A DNA stretch of 64,000 bases from Hymenobacter sp. BT559 (GCF_016427535.1 NZ_JAELXV010000003.1:434001-498000), one strand, 5' to 3'. Counted from the stretch's first letter, positions 1 to 9,046 are shown. Notes: generated by a model not told the origin, from the sequence alone. Translations and numbers: made by a program.

Positions 1-1135
1 CTTCGCTAATTGGGGCGTAGTAGCGGCCATTGCGGCAGTAGGCGCCCTAGGGTGGAGCGCGCTAGACCGCAACCGTGCCGAGTACAACACCTTATATTAC
101 TGGCTACGCGTGCTGGTACGCTACCGGCTGGCAGCCGCTCTGCTGGGCTACGGCTTCCTCAAGCTCTTTCCGATGCAAGCCCCGATGCCTTCGCTGAGCC
201 ACCTCAATACGCACTATGGCGACCTAAGCGATTGGAAAGTCTTTGCCCTCAGCCTAGGTATCGTACCCTCGTACCAATCATTCCTAGGGCTAGTCGAAAT
301 CTTAGGGGCTGTGCTGCTGCTGAGCCGCCGCACGGCCAGCACGGGAGCCTTTTTGCTGCTCACATTCTTGGGCAACGTGTTTCTCTCGAACCTGGCTTAC
401 GAGGGCGGCGAGTACGTGTACAGCTTCTACCTCATAGTGCTCGGCCTGCTGATACTCTGGTACGATTTGGCGCGCCTCAACCGGCTGCTCACCTTAGAGC
501 TGCCCACCCGGCCCAACCACTTTCGCCTAGTACTGCCCGCTGGCTTGCCGCGCGAAACCAAGCGCGTAGCCAAAGCCGCTTTTATCCTGCTGTTTGTGGG
601 GCTGTATGGGGTAAAAGCCTACGCCGCCTACCAGCGCGGCACCTACCACTATCCCACGGCGCCGGGCCTAGCGGGAGCCGCCGGGCTCTACAACGTGCGC
701 GAGTTTCGGCTGGCGGGGCAGGTACACCCGTACTCGGCCACCGACCCCGACCGCTGGCAAGATGTCGTGTTTGAGAAATGGGCCACGCTCAGCGTGCGCT
801 CTAACCAGCCAGTAGCCCTCGACCCTAGCAATGAGGAGGTAATTCCTTCCCAGGACATCGAGCGCAACTTCGAGTTTGCGGGCGCGGCGGGCCGCCACTA
901 CTACGGCTACACCCTTGGCCCCGATGGCCAGACCCTGACGCTGCGCAATCGCAACCCCAAGGAAGGTGGCCAGCCGCTGACGCTGCACCTAGCCCGCCCC
1001 GACGCTAACACCATCACCCTAGCTGGGCGCGATGAGCAGGGCCGTGACCTCTACGTGGTGCTCGAAAAGCGCAAAAAGAAGTACCTGCTGGAAGAAGCCA
1101 GCAAGACCGGCCGACGCGGCGGGCTAAGGTTATAA
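1..1135 (+). CDS. DoxX-like membrane protein, 5' end outside window
   Basis: The reading frame is open from base 2 to the TAA at 1133-1135 (377 codons visible), so this is the 3' part of a longer gene rather than a gene starting at the internal GTG at 110. It shows about four hydrophobic segments in the first 180 visible residues (around YRLAAALLGYGFLKLFP and the following helices), a DoxX-like arrangement, followed by a soluble C-terminal domain ending in YVVLEKRKKKYLLEE. It is a clear paralogue of the next gene: both share YYWLRV, GFGFLKLFP-type, LYNV-EFR and YVVLE/D blocks. The substrate is unknown. DoxX relatives are membrane partners in quinone or redox reactions, but nothing here proves that activity. 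Confidence 0.75.
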   Translation, partial: FANWGVVAAIAAVGALGWSALDRNRAEYNTLYYWLRVLVRYRLAAALLGYGFLKLFPMQAPMPSLSHLNTHYGDLSDWKVFALSLGIVPSYQSFLGLVEILGAVLLLSRRTASTGAFLLLTFLGNVFLSNLAYEGGEYVYSFYLIVLGLLILWYDLARLNRLLTLELPTRPNHFRLVLPAGLPRETKRVAKAAFILLFVGLYGVKAYAAYQRGTYHYPTAPGLAGAAGLYNVREFRLAGQVHPYSATDPDRWQDVVFEKWATLSVRSNQPVALDPSNEEVIPSQDIERNFEFAGAAGRHYYGYTLGPDGQTLTLRNRNPKEGGQPLTLHLARPDANTITLAGRDEQGRDLYVVLEKRKKKYLLEEASKTGRRGGLRL

Positions 1136-1186
1136 GTCTTGGCTAACGTGTGCGCCTAATCAGTCGAATTATAATCAATTAGCCCT

Positions 1187-2872
1187 ATGACAACCATCAC
1201 GCTTGAGACGCCTGTAGTCACCGCGCCGCCCGCCACTGCCGCTCGCCGGCCCTGGCAACCTTGGCAGCGCGTGCTGTTTCGCATTGCCTTTCCGTTTTTC
1301 GTGCTGTTGTCGCTGCCTAGCGACGGGGGGTGGTACAAAAACCTCGTCACTATCGACTGGCTGCACGGGCACTACCGCGATGTGTACGACATTGCCCGCT
1401 TCTCCCCGTCGTTCTTCCTGAGTGGGGTCGGGGAGGGGGGCACGCCTGTGCTGCTGGGCTACGGCAACTGGTTTATCGCCCTAGGTATCTCCTTCGTCAT
1501 CGGCTTGGTCTGGACCCTGCTCGACCGCCAGCGCGAGGAGTACGAGGTGCTCTACTACTGGCTGCGCGTCGTGGTGCGGTTTCGGGCGGGCATCGGCATC
1601 ATCGGGTTTGGCTTCACCAAGCTTTTCCCGACCCAAATGCCATACCCCTCCATTGGCTTGCTCAACAGCGACTTTGGCGACATGACGGCCCAAAAAATAT
1701 TCTGGCTGCAAATCGGCATTGTGCCGTGGTACCAGGTGTTTGCAGGCGTGGTCGAGACGCTGGCCGGCGTGCTGCTGTTCTTTCGGCGCACCACCTTCCT
1801 AGGGGCCGCGCTGCTGCTCGGAGCGCTGGGCGATATTGTATTCGTCAACTTCGCTTACGATGGTGGGGTGCACGTGTACAGCTCGTACTTCGTGCTGCTG
1901 GCAGCTTTCCTGATGGTGCAGGACGTTCCTAACCTCTACAACCTGCTTATTCGGGAGCGCTACACAGTGCCGCAGCACTACTACCCGCGCTTTCGGGCGG
2001 CGTGGCAGCGCTGGGGCCGCCTAGGGCTGAAGGTGGCCACTATCGGTATTTTCCTGGTGTACTTGACTTACCTCGAATACCTGAACTTCCGCTTCGACCC
2101 CTATAAACAGCCCGCGCAAAAGGGCGTGGCCGCGTTGCGCGGGCTCTACAACGTCACCGAGTTTCGCCGCAATGGCCAGGTCATTCCTTACTCGCCGCTC
2201 GACAGCGTGCGCTGGCAGCAGGCTACGTTTGAGAAGTGGAGCAGCTTTACCTACAAGGTCAACCGGCCGCTCAAGCTGGACTTGTCAAATGGCGGCGGCT
2301 CGCCCATGCGCGACATCAACCGCACCTTCGAAACCACGGGCCTGGCCGGCGGGCAGCGCGTGTTTTACTACGATGCCGACACCACCGGGCACACGCTGTA
2401 TTTGCAAAGTAAAATCCGCACTGGCACCGACCGCAAAGGCCGGAACAACCGCCCACCCGCAGCCGCCAGGGCCGGCGCCCCACAGGGCAGCAGCAGCGCG
2501 GCCAGCCACGCCAATGGCTACGGCGGCGATGCCGGTGGCAGCTACCTAGGGGGCCAGGTAGCCGCGCAGCAGGCCAAGTACCAGGCATCTCTAGCCAAGT
2601 GGATTCCGGCCCCGGCGCTGGCCCGCATCGGCGACGAGACCAAGAAAATAAATCCCCTGGCCTACAGCACCCGCCGCGACCGCGGCATTAAAGCTGAGCA
2701 GCGCCCCGAGCAGCGCGACCACCTGATATTAGCGTACCGTACCACCGATGGCGGCCGCCACGTCGTACTGCGTGGCACTGACGAACATAAGGACTCGCTG
2801 TACGTGGTGCTTGACCGGGTAGACCGTCGCTACACCTTGTCCGAGTCCACGCTTTCGGCCGGTCAATACTAA
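1187..2872 (+). CDS. DoxX-like membrane protein, tandem paralogue
   Basis: 561 residues starting at an ATG 51 bases after the preceding paralogue. The N-terminus has one membrane segment, a periplasmic-looking stretch, then a DoxX-like set of helices (GFGFTKLFPTQMPYPS about residue 144 onward) and a soluble C-terminal region. Relative to its neighbour it carries an extra low-complexity insert rich in Ala, Gly, Pro and Ser at roughly residues 415-470, before the shared YVVLD...RYTLSE ending. Same strand and short gaps to the FAD oxidoreductase suggest one operon. The function is not established; a membrane redox or electron-transfer partner of the downstream flavoprotein is only inferred from context. 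Confidence 0.75.
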   Translation: MTTITLETPVVTAPPATAARRPWQPWQRVLFRIAFPFFVLLSLPSDGGWYKNLVTIDWLHGHYRDVYDIARFSPSFFLSGVGEGGTPVLLGYGNWFIALGISFVIGLVWTLLDRQREEYEVLYYWLRVVVRFRAGIGIIGFGFTKLFPTQMPYPSIGLLNSDFGDMTAQKIFWLQIGIVPWYQVFAGVVETLAGVLLFFRRTTFLGAALLLGALGDIVFVNFAYDGGVHVYSSYFVLLAAFLMVQDVPNLYNLLIRERYTVPQHYYPRFRAAWQRWGRLGLKVATIGIFLVYLTYLEYLNFRFDPYKQPAQKGVAALRGLYNVTEFRRNGQVIPYSPLDSVRWQQATFEKWSSFTYKVNRPLKLDLSNGGGSPMRDINRTFETTGLAGGQRVFYYDADTTGHTLYLQSKIRTGTDRKGRNNRPPAAARAGAPQGSSSAASHANGYGGDAGGSYLGGQVAAQQAKYQASLAKWIPAPALARIGDETKKINPLAYSTRRDRGIKAEQRPEQRDHLILAYRTTDGGRHVVLRGTDEHKDSLYVVLDRVDRRYTLSESTLSAGQY

Positions 2873-2916
2873 GCCCCCTGTTTTTCTGGCTGGCAGTTAT
2901 TGTCAGCCCCTTGCGC

Positions 2917-4368
2917 ATGAGTGATTCCACGTATGATGCCGTCGTAGTTGGCTCGGGCCCCAATGGGCTAGCGGCCGCCATTACCTTGCAGCAGGCCGGC
3001 TTGTCGGTGCTGCTGCTCGAAGGCAAAAAGGAGCTTGGCGGCGGCCTGCGTACTGCCGAGCTCACGCTGCCCGGCTTTCGCCACGACATCTGCTCGGCCA
3101 TTCACCCGCTGGCGGCGGCCTCGCCATTTTTTCAGACCCTGCCGCTGGCGCAGTATGGCTTAGAGTACCTCACGCCGCCCGTGGCCGCAGCCCACCCCCT
3201 CGACGATGGCACGGCGGCTGCCGTAGTAAACTCGCTAGCCGATACCGCCCAGGGCCTAGGGCCCGATGCCAAAGCCTACCAAAGCTTGCTCGCACCGCTA
3301 GTAGCTAGCTGGCCCGGCCTCGCCAATGATGTGTTGGCGCCGCTGCACTTTCCCAAGCACCCGCTCGATATGGCGCAGTTTGGCTTGTCGGCGCTGCTGC
3401 CGGCCACGGTGCTCACCCGGCGCTTTCAGGGCGAAAAAGCCAAGGCTCTATTTGCTGGCATGGCGGCCCACGCCATTCAGCCGCTGAGCAACCTGACCAC
3501 TTCGGCCATCGGGCTGGTGCTGCTCATTGCGGCGCACCGCGGCGGCTGGCCTCTACCTAGGGGCGGCTCGCAGGCCATCGCCGACGCGCTGGTGGCGCAC
3601 TTTCGGGCGCTGGGCGGGCATGTCGAAACGGGTACCTATGTGTGCTCGCTAGCCCAACTGCCTCCTGCCAAAGCCGTGCTTTTCGATGTGACGCCCGCGC
3701 AGCTTTTGCAGATTGCGGGGCATAGCCTGTCGAGCATCTACCAATGGCAGTTGAGGCGCTACCGCTACGGCATGGGCGTGTTCAAGGTCGATTGGGCACT
3801 GGCCGAGCCTATTCCCTTTACAGCACCTGAGTGCGCCCAGGCCGGCACCGTGCACCTAGGCGGCACTCTGGCCGAAATCGCCGCTGGTGAACAAGCCACT
3901 GCCCAAGGCCAACACCCCGAGCGCCCGTTTGTGCTGCTAGCCCAGCAAAGCCTGTTCGATGCTACCCGCGCCCCGGCCGGCCAGCACACCGCTTGGGCCT
4001 ACTGCCACGTGCCCAACGGCTCGCGGGTGGATAGCACCGCGGCTATCGAGCGTCAGGTTGAGCGCTTCGCGCCGGGCTTTCGCGAGCGCATTCTCGCCCG
4101 TCACACCTTCGACACGGCCCAGATGGAAAGCTATAATCCCAATTACGTGGGGGGCGACATCAATGGCGGGTTGTTAGATATCAGCCAGTTGTACACGCGG
4201 CCGGCCCTGCGGGCTTCGCCCTATCGCACCTCGCAGGCCGGGCTGTACTTGTGCTCGTCGGCCACGCCGCCCGGCGGTGGGGTACACGGCATGTGTGGCT
4301 ATCACGCCGCCAAGCGCGCCCTACGCGACGTGTTCCACCTGCCCGCCTCGCCTTTATACCAAGCCTAA
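2917..4368 (+). CDS. FAD-dependent oxidoreductase, phytoene desaturase/PYROXD2-like
   Basis: 483 residues from the ATG at 2917; a TTG six bases earlier is possible but less likely. The N-terminus has the dinucleotide-binding fold VVVGSGPNGLAAAI (GxGxxG at residues 12-17), then LLLEGKKELGGGLRT, the usual second FAD contact of the phytoene dehydrogenase family, and a late GGGVHGMCGYHAAK motif that also contacts FAD in that family. The length fits. It lies 44 bases after the DoxX-like gene and 19 bases before the YeiH-like gene. No carotenoid gene is near, so the substrate is open; the PYROXD2-like branch is the better fit than a true carotene desaturase. Confidence 0.8.
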   Translation: MSDSTYDAVVVGSGPNGLAAAITLQQAGLSVLLLEGKKELGGGLRTAELTLPGFRHDICSAIHPLAAASPFFQTLPLAQYGLEYLTPPVAAAHPLDDGTAAAVVNSLADTAQGLGPDAKAYQSLLAPLVASWPGLANDVLAPLHFPKHPLDMAQFGLSALLPATVLTRRFQGEKAKALFAGMAAHAIQPLSNLTTSAIGLVLLIAAHRGGWPLPRGGSQAIADALVAHFRALGGHVETGTYVCSLAQLPPAKAVLFDVTPAQLLQIAGHSLSSIYQWQLRRYRYGMGVFKVDWALAEPIPFTAPECAQAGTVHLGGTLAEIAAGEQATAQGQHPERPFVLLAQQSLFDATRAPAGQHTAWAYCHVPNGSRVDSTAAIERQVERFAPGFRERILARHTFDTAQMESYNPNYVGGDINGGLLDISQLYTRPALRASPYRTSQAGLYLCSSATPPGGGVHGMCGYHAAKRALRDVFHLPASPLYQA

Positions 4369-4387
4369 ATTTTCCTCATTTCTGCTT

Positions 4388-5662
4388 ATGTCAACTGTTT
4401 CTCCTGTACTGGTCAAGCGCGCATTTACCCTCCACGAAGACTGGGTAGTCGTGGTGCTGGGGGCGCTGCTCATCGCCTTGTCACTGCTTGGTGTGCCGTT
4501 CGTGGCGCCCGTATTCAATTGGGCCAATGCAGCCGAGCTAACTGGTAAGGTTTTTAGCGCAAGTAACCTGCAGCTTATCCTGACTCAATTCGTATACCTG
4601 GCGGCGGTAGCAGGCATTGGGGCTTGGCTCACGGGCAAGTCGGTACGCAATTTTACCCTAGGCTTTCCGCTCGTGTATGGGCTCACATTGGTAGCGCTGG
4701 TGGTGGCGGGCAGCGCGCAGGCGCGGGGCTTCGGGCTAGAGGCGGTGATTTTTAGCCTGCTTATCGGCTTGCTGGTCAGCAATGTGTTTGGGCTGCCCGA
4801 CTGGCTGCGGGCCACACTCACCACCGAGCTGTTTGTGAAAATCGGACTGGTGCTGCTGGGTACCAGCGTCATTTTTACCGATATCCTCAAGGCGGGTTCC
4901 CTAGGTCTGGTGCAGGCACTGGTAGTAGTGCTGTCAGTGTGGTACTTCGCGTTCTGGCTGTGCCGCAAGTTAAAGGTCGACGACGAGCTGACGATGATGA
5001 TAGCCAGCGGCGTATCCATCTGCGGCGTGTCGGCAGCCATTGCCACGTCGGGCGCCATCAAGGGCGACCCTAAAAAGCTGTCTTACGTCATTTCGCTGGT
5101 GCTCATCACGGCCATTCCCATGATGATTGTGATGCCCTACGCCGCCCGCTGGCTGGGCCTCTCGCAAGAAGTAACCGGTGCCTGGCTCGGCGGCAGCATC
5201 GACACCACGGGCGCGGTAGTAGCCTCGGGCACGCTGGTGGGTGAAACCGCTTTGAAAATCAGCACCATCGTCAAGTTTTCGCAAAACGTACTCCTAGGGG
5301 TGGCCGCCTTCGCTATCTCGCTCTATTGGACCTACACCAACCATCCCGCTGCCCAAGACGCCGAGCAAAAGCCCACGCTGACCATCATTTGGGAGCGTTT
5401 TCCGAAGTTCGTGCTCGGCTTTGTGGCGGCCTCCCTGCTGTTTTCATTCGTGCTCACGCCCACCACGACTGAGGCCGTGAAAGGTGGCTTAAAAAGCGCC
5501 CAGGGACTGTGGTTTGCGCTAGCTTTCACTAGCATCGGGCTCGAAACCAATTTCAGTGACTTGTTCAAGCAAGAGAATAAGCGGCCACTTTACGCTTTCC
5601 TAGCAGCCCAGACTTTTAATATTTTCGTCACTCTAGGTATTGCCTCGCTGCTCTTTCGCTAA
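4388..5662 (+). CDS. YeiH/UPF0324 family putative sulfate exporter
   Basis: 424 residues, almost entirely hydrophobic with around ten predicted membrane helices. Blocks such as GLLVSNVFGLPDWL, KIGLVLLGTSVIFTDI, ASGVSICGVSAAIATS and GGSIDTTGAVVASG are typical of the YeiH family (UPF0324, Cons_hypoth698). Family members are annotated as putative sulfate exporters, with little direct biochemistry. The ATG at 4388 was chosen because the longer frame from 4277 would run into the end of the upstream flavoprotein gene and adds an unhydrophobic, Pro/Thr-rich leader unlike the family. It is the last gene of the + strand run. Confidence 0.85.
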   Translation: MSTVSPVLVKRAFTLHEDWVVVVLGALLIALSLLGVPFVAPVFNWANAAELTGKVFSASNLQLILTQFVYLAAVAGIGAWLTGKSVRNFTLGFPLVYGLTLVALVVAGSAQARGFGLEAVIFSLLIGLLVSNVFGLPDWLRATLTTELFVKIGLVLLGTSVIFTDILKAGSLGLVQALVVVLSVWYFAFWLCRKLKVDDELTMMIASGVSICGVSAAIATSGAIKGDPKKLSYVISLVLITAIPMMIVMPYAARWLGLSQEVTGAWLGGSIDTTGAVVASGTLVGETALKISTIVKFSQNVLLGVAAFAISLYWTYTNHPAAQDAEQKPTLTIIWERFPKFVLGFVAASLLFSFVLTPTTTEAVKGGLKSAQGLWFALAFTSIGLETNFSDLFKQENKRPLYAFLAAQTFNIFVTLGIASLLFR

Positions 5663-5669
5663 GCTTACC

Positions 5670-5703
5670 GGTCGGCCATCCTCCCCTAGGGGAGTGGCCG
5701 ACC
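5670..5703 (+). terminator. Hairpin after YeiH-like gene
   Basis: The arms GGTCGGCCA and TGGCCGACC surround a further self-complementary CTCCCCTAGGGGAG core. It lies 7 bases after the stop codon. No T-run follows, so this may be a weak terminator or an mRNA-protecting stem. Confidence 0.5.
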
Positions 5704-5760
5704 ACCCCAGCCGGAGGTCTTGTCTCACCGCATTCGGCGATTTAGCAAGGTATTAAAAGC

Positions 5761-5798
5761 AAAACACCCACTCGGATTAAAATCTGAGTGGGTGTTTT
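5761..5798. terminator. Bidirectional terminator between YeiH-like gene and tRNA-Val
   Basis: An 18-base inverted repeat (5761-5778 with 5781-5798, 17 of 18 paired) built on AAAACACCCACTC and GAGTGGGTGTTTT has A/T runs on both sides. It lies directly 3' of the minus-strand tRNA and can also end + strand transcription. Confidence 0.8.
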
Positions 5799-5803
5799 TG
5801 GTG

Positions 5804-5878
5804 TGGGAGATACTGGGTTCGAACCAGTGACCCTCTGCTTGTAAGGCAGATGCTCTGAACCAGCTGAGCTAATCTCCC
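5804..5878 (-). tRNA. tRNA-Val (anticodon TAC)
   Basis: A 75-base cloverleaf on the minus strand. The acceptor stem pairs GGGAGAT (5872-5878) with ATCTCCC (5805-5811), with discriminator A at 5804. The D arm reads TAGCTCAGCTGGTTCAGAGC, the anticodon stem-loop is TCTGC-CTTACAA-GCAGA giving anticodon TAC, and the T loop is GGTTCGAACC. The 3' CCA is not encoded, because the next bases read CAC. It would read GTA and, by wobble, other Val codons. Confidence 0.95.
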
Positions 5879-6141
5879 TTTTCCCCGAGTGGCTGTGGCC
5901 GTTTGGGAGTACAAAGATGGGATGATTTTTTGGAATGGCAAAACTCGCCGCTAAAAAAAACGCCTAAAAAGAGGGCCAGTAGGTTCCTGAAAGGCATAAG
6001 CTTTTCAGGCTCAAGGACAAAAATTTTCAGCTAGAAATGAGTTTTAGCGGCTCTTTGTAACGCAAACTAGGCACCGCCGTTAGGTAAGGGCCGAATGCCT
6101 CAGTGCGAAGGCTGTTTTTTCACACACTTTTCTTCTTTCCC
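5879..6141. other. Intergenic between divergent tRNA-Val and TerB-like gene
   Basis: About 260 bases with no credible ORF. It holds the tRNA promoter at 5912-5942, then A-rich sequence. No clear TAnnTTTG element was found for the TerB-like gene. Confidence 0.6.
5912..5942 (-). promoter_or_regulatory. Promoter for tRNA-Val
   Basis: On the minus strand a TTTG (5939-5942) is separated by exactly 19 bases from CATCTTTG (5912-5919). This matches the Bacteroidota sigma-ABfr pattern TTTG-N19-TAnnTTTG with one mismatch. The start of transcription would fall near 5905, about 27 bases before the tRNA 5' end. Confidence 0.7.
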
Positions 6142-7014
6142 ATGGAAACCCAATTGCTCCAGAACTATTCGGAAGCCGAAAAAACGGCTTACCTCAGTGC
6201 CATTGCGGCCCTTGCCACCGCCGACCGCCAGGCTTCGGCCCCTGAAGCAGAGTTTTTGCAGCGCCTCACGCAGCAGGCTGGTCTGTCGCAAGGCGCGGCT
6301 CAGCAAGTGCTGCAGGCCGCTCAAAGCTCGAGCAACCAGACCATCCAGCAAAACCTCGATGCCCTTAAAGGCAGCGACCTTCGCTTTTCGCTCATCACCG
6401 ACCTTATCAGCTTTGCCCGCGCCGATGGCGCCTATTCTAACGAGGAAGAGGCCATGGTAAGCAAAATGGCCAGCTACCTAGGTGTGAATGCCGAGCAAAA
6501 GGCTACGCTCGAAAACGTAGTAGACCAGGCTGCCAATGTGCCGCACAGTGCCGAAGACCCCAATAAACAAGGCTTCTTGAGCGGCATAGGCGATAAGCTC
6601 AGCAACGTAGGTATTCCGAAGGGTGCGCTGATGGCCGGCCTGCTTGGTGTAGTAGCCCCGATGGTTATTTCGAAGGTGATGGGCGGCGGCCATAACCAGG
6701 GCCAGCCCAGCGGCAACATGGGCGGCATGCTCGGCGGCCTGTTGGGCGGCGGTCAAGGCGGCGGCAGCTCTATGGGCGGCTTGCTAGGTGGCCTGCTAGG
6801 CGGTGGCCTGCTCAGCGGGGTGCTCGGTGGTAACAACAACACCTCGGCCTATCCGCAGCAGGGCTCTATGGGCAGCGGGGGCTTGGGCTCCATTATGTCA
6901 GTGCTAGGCGGCCTAGGTGGCCAGCCCAACTCGCAGCCGCGCAGCGCAGGCGGTGGGGGCATCATGGGCAGCGGCATGGGCAGCCTGCTCGGCGGCCTGT
7001 TTGGTGGCCGCTAA
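6142..7014 (+). CDS. TerB-like protein with Gly-rich C-terminus
   Basis: 290 residues from the ATG at 6142; an earlier start at 6103 adds a hydrophobic tail not needed for the domain. Residues about 5-120 form an all-helical TerB-like domain with two acidic repeats, ATADRQASAPEAEFL and RADGAYSNEEEAMV, the metal-binding-type signature of tellurite-resistance TerB proteins. Residues about 155-290 are Gly/Met/Leu-rich with repeated MGGLLGGLLGGG units and a possible membrane segment (GALMAGLLGVVAPMVIS). It is a single gene with its own strong terminator and no other ter genes nearby. The role is unknown; a general envelope-stress function is only a guess. Confidence 0.75.
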   Translation: METQLLQNYSEAEKTAYLSAIAALATADRQASAPEAEFLQRLTQQAGLSQGAAQQVLQAAQSSSNQTIQQNLDALKGSDLRFSLITDLISFARADGAYSNEEEAMVSKMASYLGVNAEQKATLENVVDQAANVPHSAEDPNKQGFLSGIGDKLSNVGIPKGALMAGLLGVVAPMVISKVMGGGHNQGQPSGNMGGMLGGLLGGGQGGGSSMGGLLGGLLGGGLLSGVLGGNNNTSAYPQQGSMGSGGLGSIMSVLGGLGGQPNSQPRSAGGGGIMGSGMGSLLGGLFGGR

Positions 7015-7038
7015 CAGCGGCGACAACTTCGCTTAACT

Positions 7039-7080
7039 AAAGGCGGGGCGGCTTTTCACTGGAAAAGCCGCCCCGCCTTT
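7039..7080. terminator. Terminator between TerB-like gene and MscS gene
   Basis: A perfect 18-base inverted repeat (7039-7056 with 7063-7080) on AGGCGGGGCGGC, flanked by AAA and TTTTT, lies between convergent genes. It probably works in both directions. Confidence 0.85.
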
Positions 7081-7107
7081 TTGCTAGGGTAGGAGCCCGC
7101 TGCCTGC

Positions 7108-8217
7108 CTAGGTGCTTTTGGTAGTAGTGGTGCTGGTGCTGGCAAATATGCCGCCTTCCTTCTCCACTACTTCTACTATGCGGTAGTTAAGGTCCTCTTT
7201 AGTATTGAGGTACTCGTCGTAGTTAGTGGTTTCTACAAAGTACTGCACCGTAACCTCCTTGCCGCTAGGGGTAAGGGCATTGAATTTCATTTGCACATCG
7301 GGCAAAATCAGGGGATGCTGCTGGATAGCGGCTACGGCCCCTTCAATGATGGCGTGCAACTGCGTGCTGGTCGTTTTTTGGTCGAAGACAAGTGTAAAGC
7401 CGACCCGGCGCGAGGTGCGCAGGCTAAGGTTGTCCAGGGGCTTGTCTATCATGCTCTTGTTGGGGACGGTCAGAAAGCTTTTTTCGGCTGTGCGCAGGCG
7501 AGTGCTGCGAAAGCCAATTTTCTCGACCGTGCCGCTCACGTCGCCCGCCGACACCAAGTCGCCCACCCCAAACGGCTGGTCGAGGAAGATGGTGAACGAA
7601 GCCAGCAGGTTCTCAATGCTTTCCTTAGCCGCAAAAGCTACGGCCAGCCCCCCAATACCCAGTGTACCTACAAAGCCCACCACATTCACCCCAAATACGC
7701 GGCCCAGTATGACCATGAGCCCAATGAGCAGCACAAAAACCTTGAGCAAGTCCTTGGCAAACGGTAAAAACTGATTATCAAGCCGGTGGGCGCCAGGTGT
7801 AGCCGTAAGCTCGGCGCGTCGCTGCAGCATCAGTAGGGCAAAATCGACCACCCGCAGCACTACCCACACAATGGTCACAATAATTCCTAGGTGAAATAAG
7901 TTAAGGAGGGCAACCTTAGGCCAGGGCTCCACGCCCTTCACGGCTGTAGGAGGCAGTGGGTAGCGCAAAACGCTAAAGGATAGATAGACTGTGCAGAGGA
8001 AAAGTAACGTGCTAAGTGGTTGGATAAATAAGTCGTGTAGCTCTTGTTCGGTAATGCCAGCCGTGTAGCGTTTGGTTAGCCGAAATAAAGTGCTACTGAG
8101 CAGCCGCGTTAGTAACCGGTTGAGGCCTGCTCCTAGGCCAAAAATTAAGAGGGCAAAAACATAATCTACTAACTCATTACCCAGCACCTCGCGGTGCAAG
8201 AAAGGCGGTATTTCCAT
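7108..8217 (-). CDS. MscS-family mechanosensitive ion channel
   Basis: 369 residues. Several membrane helices occupy the first half. The pore-lining helix and start of the beta domain read VGFVGTLGIGGLAVAFAAKE followed by SIENLLASF and FLDQPFGVGDLV, the most conserved part of MscS proteins. After it come GTVEKIGFRSTRLRT and VPNKSM, also family hallmarks. The channel opens under membrane tension and releases solutes after hypo-osmotic shock. It is a stand-alone gene, convergent with the TerB-like gene. The C-terminus ends in a Ser/Thr-rich tail. Confidence 0.9.
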   Translation of the reverse strand: MEIPPFLHREVLGNELVDYVFALLIFGLGAGLNRLLTRLLSSTLFRLTKRYTAGITEQELHDLFIQPLSTLLFLCTVYLSFSVLRYPLPPTAVKGVEPWPKVALLNLFHLGIIVTIVWVVLRVVDFALLMLQRRAELTATPGAHRLDNQFLPFAKDLLKVFVLLIGLMVILGRVFGVNVVGFVGTLGIGGLAVAFAAKESIENLLASFTIFLDQPFGVGDLVSAGDVSGTVEKIGFRSTRLRTAEKSFLTVPNKSMIDKPLDNLSLRTSRRVGFTLVFDQKTTSTQLHAIIEGAVAAIQQHPLILPDVQMKFNALTPSGKEVTVQYFVETTNYDEYLNTKEDLNYRIVEVVEKEGGIFASTSTTTTKST

Positions 8218-8578
8218 CTACTGCGTGGTTCAAGTGAAGAGAAGCAATAAGGTCGGTACGCGCCTGGCGCCTTGCTAGTTGGCTTTTGCTAGGCCCGCGC
8301 CCAGTGGGCCACCTAGGGCCGCCGGGCACCGCGCTGGCTACCAGGCGGCTGCCACACAAGCAGTTGCTAGCCGCGGCCAAGGCGCAGTATTATTGCTAGA
8401 AAAAATTGCTAATTGTATTATTTAAAAACCTCTCGGTATTAAAATTGTTAAGTCTACATTACTGCAATATAGCGGATTGATTAACAAGGTATAAATGAAA
8501 GCATTAAGTATTTAAGAACTAATTTTCTTACCCAAGCGTAGTACAGATACGCAATTTTCCCCATCTCTATATCCTTCA
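8218..8578. other. AT-rich intergenic between divergent MscS and ArsR-type genes
   Basis: About 360 bases. The half from 8390 to 8570 is strikingly AT-rich for this genome (for example TGCTAATTGTATTATTTAAA), so it probably contains promoters for one or both flanking genes. No exact TAnnTTTG element was found and no credible ORF. Confidence 0.6.
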
Positions 8579-8902
8579 ATGAAACCACTGCATTCGCGTG
8601 TCGAAACGCAACAACTGGACCGCGCTGCTGCTATGCTGAAAGTTCTGTCTCACCCCAAGCGTCTGGCGATTGTCGACCTCCTGGGTAAGCTTAAGGGCAG
8701 CAAAGACCAGCAAATGTCCGTTACCGAAATCTATCAAGCGTTGGACCTACCCCAGGCCATCGCCTCGCAGCACCTCATCACCCTCAAGGACCGTGGTGTG
8801 CTGAAATCGAATAAAATAGGTACCAAAATCTATTACGCGTTGGCGGTACCTCAGTTGATGAAAGTGATTGATACCTTGGAGGATTACTCCGGGCGCATCT
8901 AG
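8579..8902 (+). CDS. ArsR-type winged-helix transcriptional regulator
   Basis: 107 residues, the normal size for this family. The winged helix is plain: MLKVLSHPKRLAIVDLL (helix 1-2), MSVTEIYQALDLPQAIASQH (recognition region) and GVLKSNKIGTKIYYAL (wing). No cysteine metal-sensing motif (CxC) is present, so it is not a classical arsenic or metal sensor. It is transcribed alone into a strong terminator with no partner gene, which suggests distant or self regulation. The effector is unknown. Confidence 0.85.
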   Translation: MKPLHSRVETQQLDRAAAMLKVLSHPKRLAIVDLLGKLKGSKDQQMSVTEIYQALDLPQAIASQHLITLKDRGVLKSNKIGTKIYYALAVPQLMKVIDTLEDYSGRI

Positions 8903-8983
8903 TGCCACCTATCCGGTGAGTAGTTTGCTCACTATCTGCTATGAAAACGCTTCTGGTTAAGTAACCACACCAGAAACCTGAAA

Positions 8984-9013
8984 AAAAGGGCCGCTTGTAC
9001 AAGCGGCCCTTTT
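8984..9013. terminator. Terminator between ArsR-type gene and hemA
   Basis: A perfect 30-base palindrome (AAAAGGGCCGCTTGT and its complement), preceded by A's and followed by CATTTTT, lies between convergent genes. Likely bidirectional. Confidence 0.85.
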
Positions 9014-9046
9014 CATTTTTAGAGGCTAGTGTACCGTGCGAAGCGC

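Noticed and set aside
10-774. 254-codon + strand open frame
   Set aside because: It is a different frame over the truncated DoxX-like gene and reads Arg/Pro/His-rich, a GC-frame shadow.
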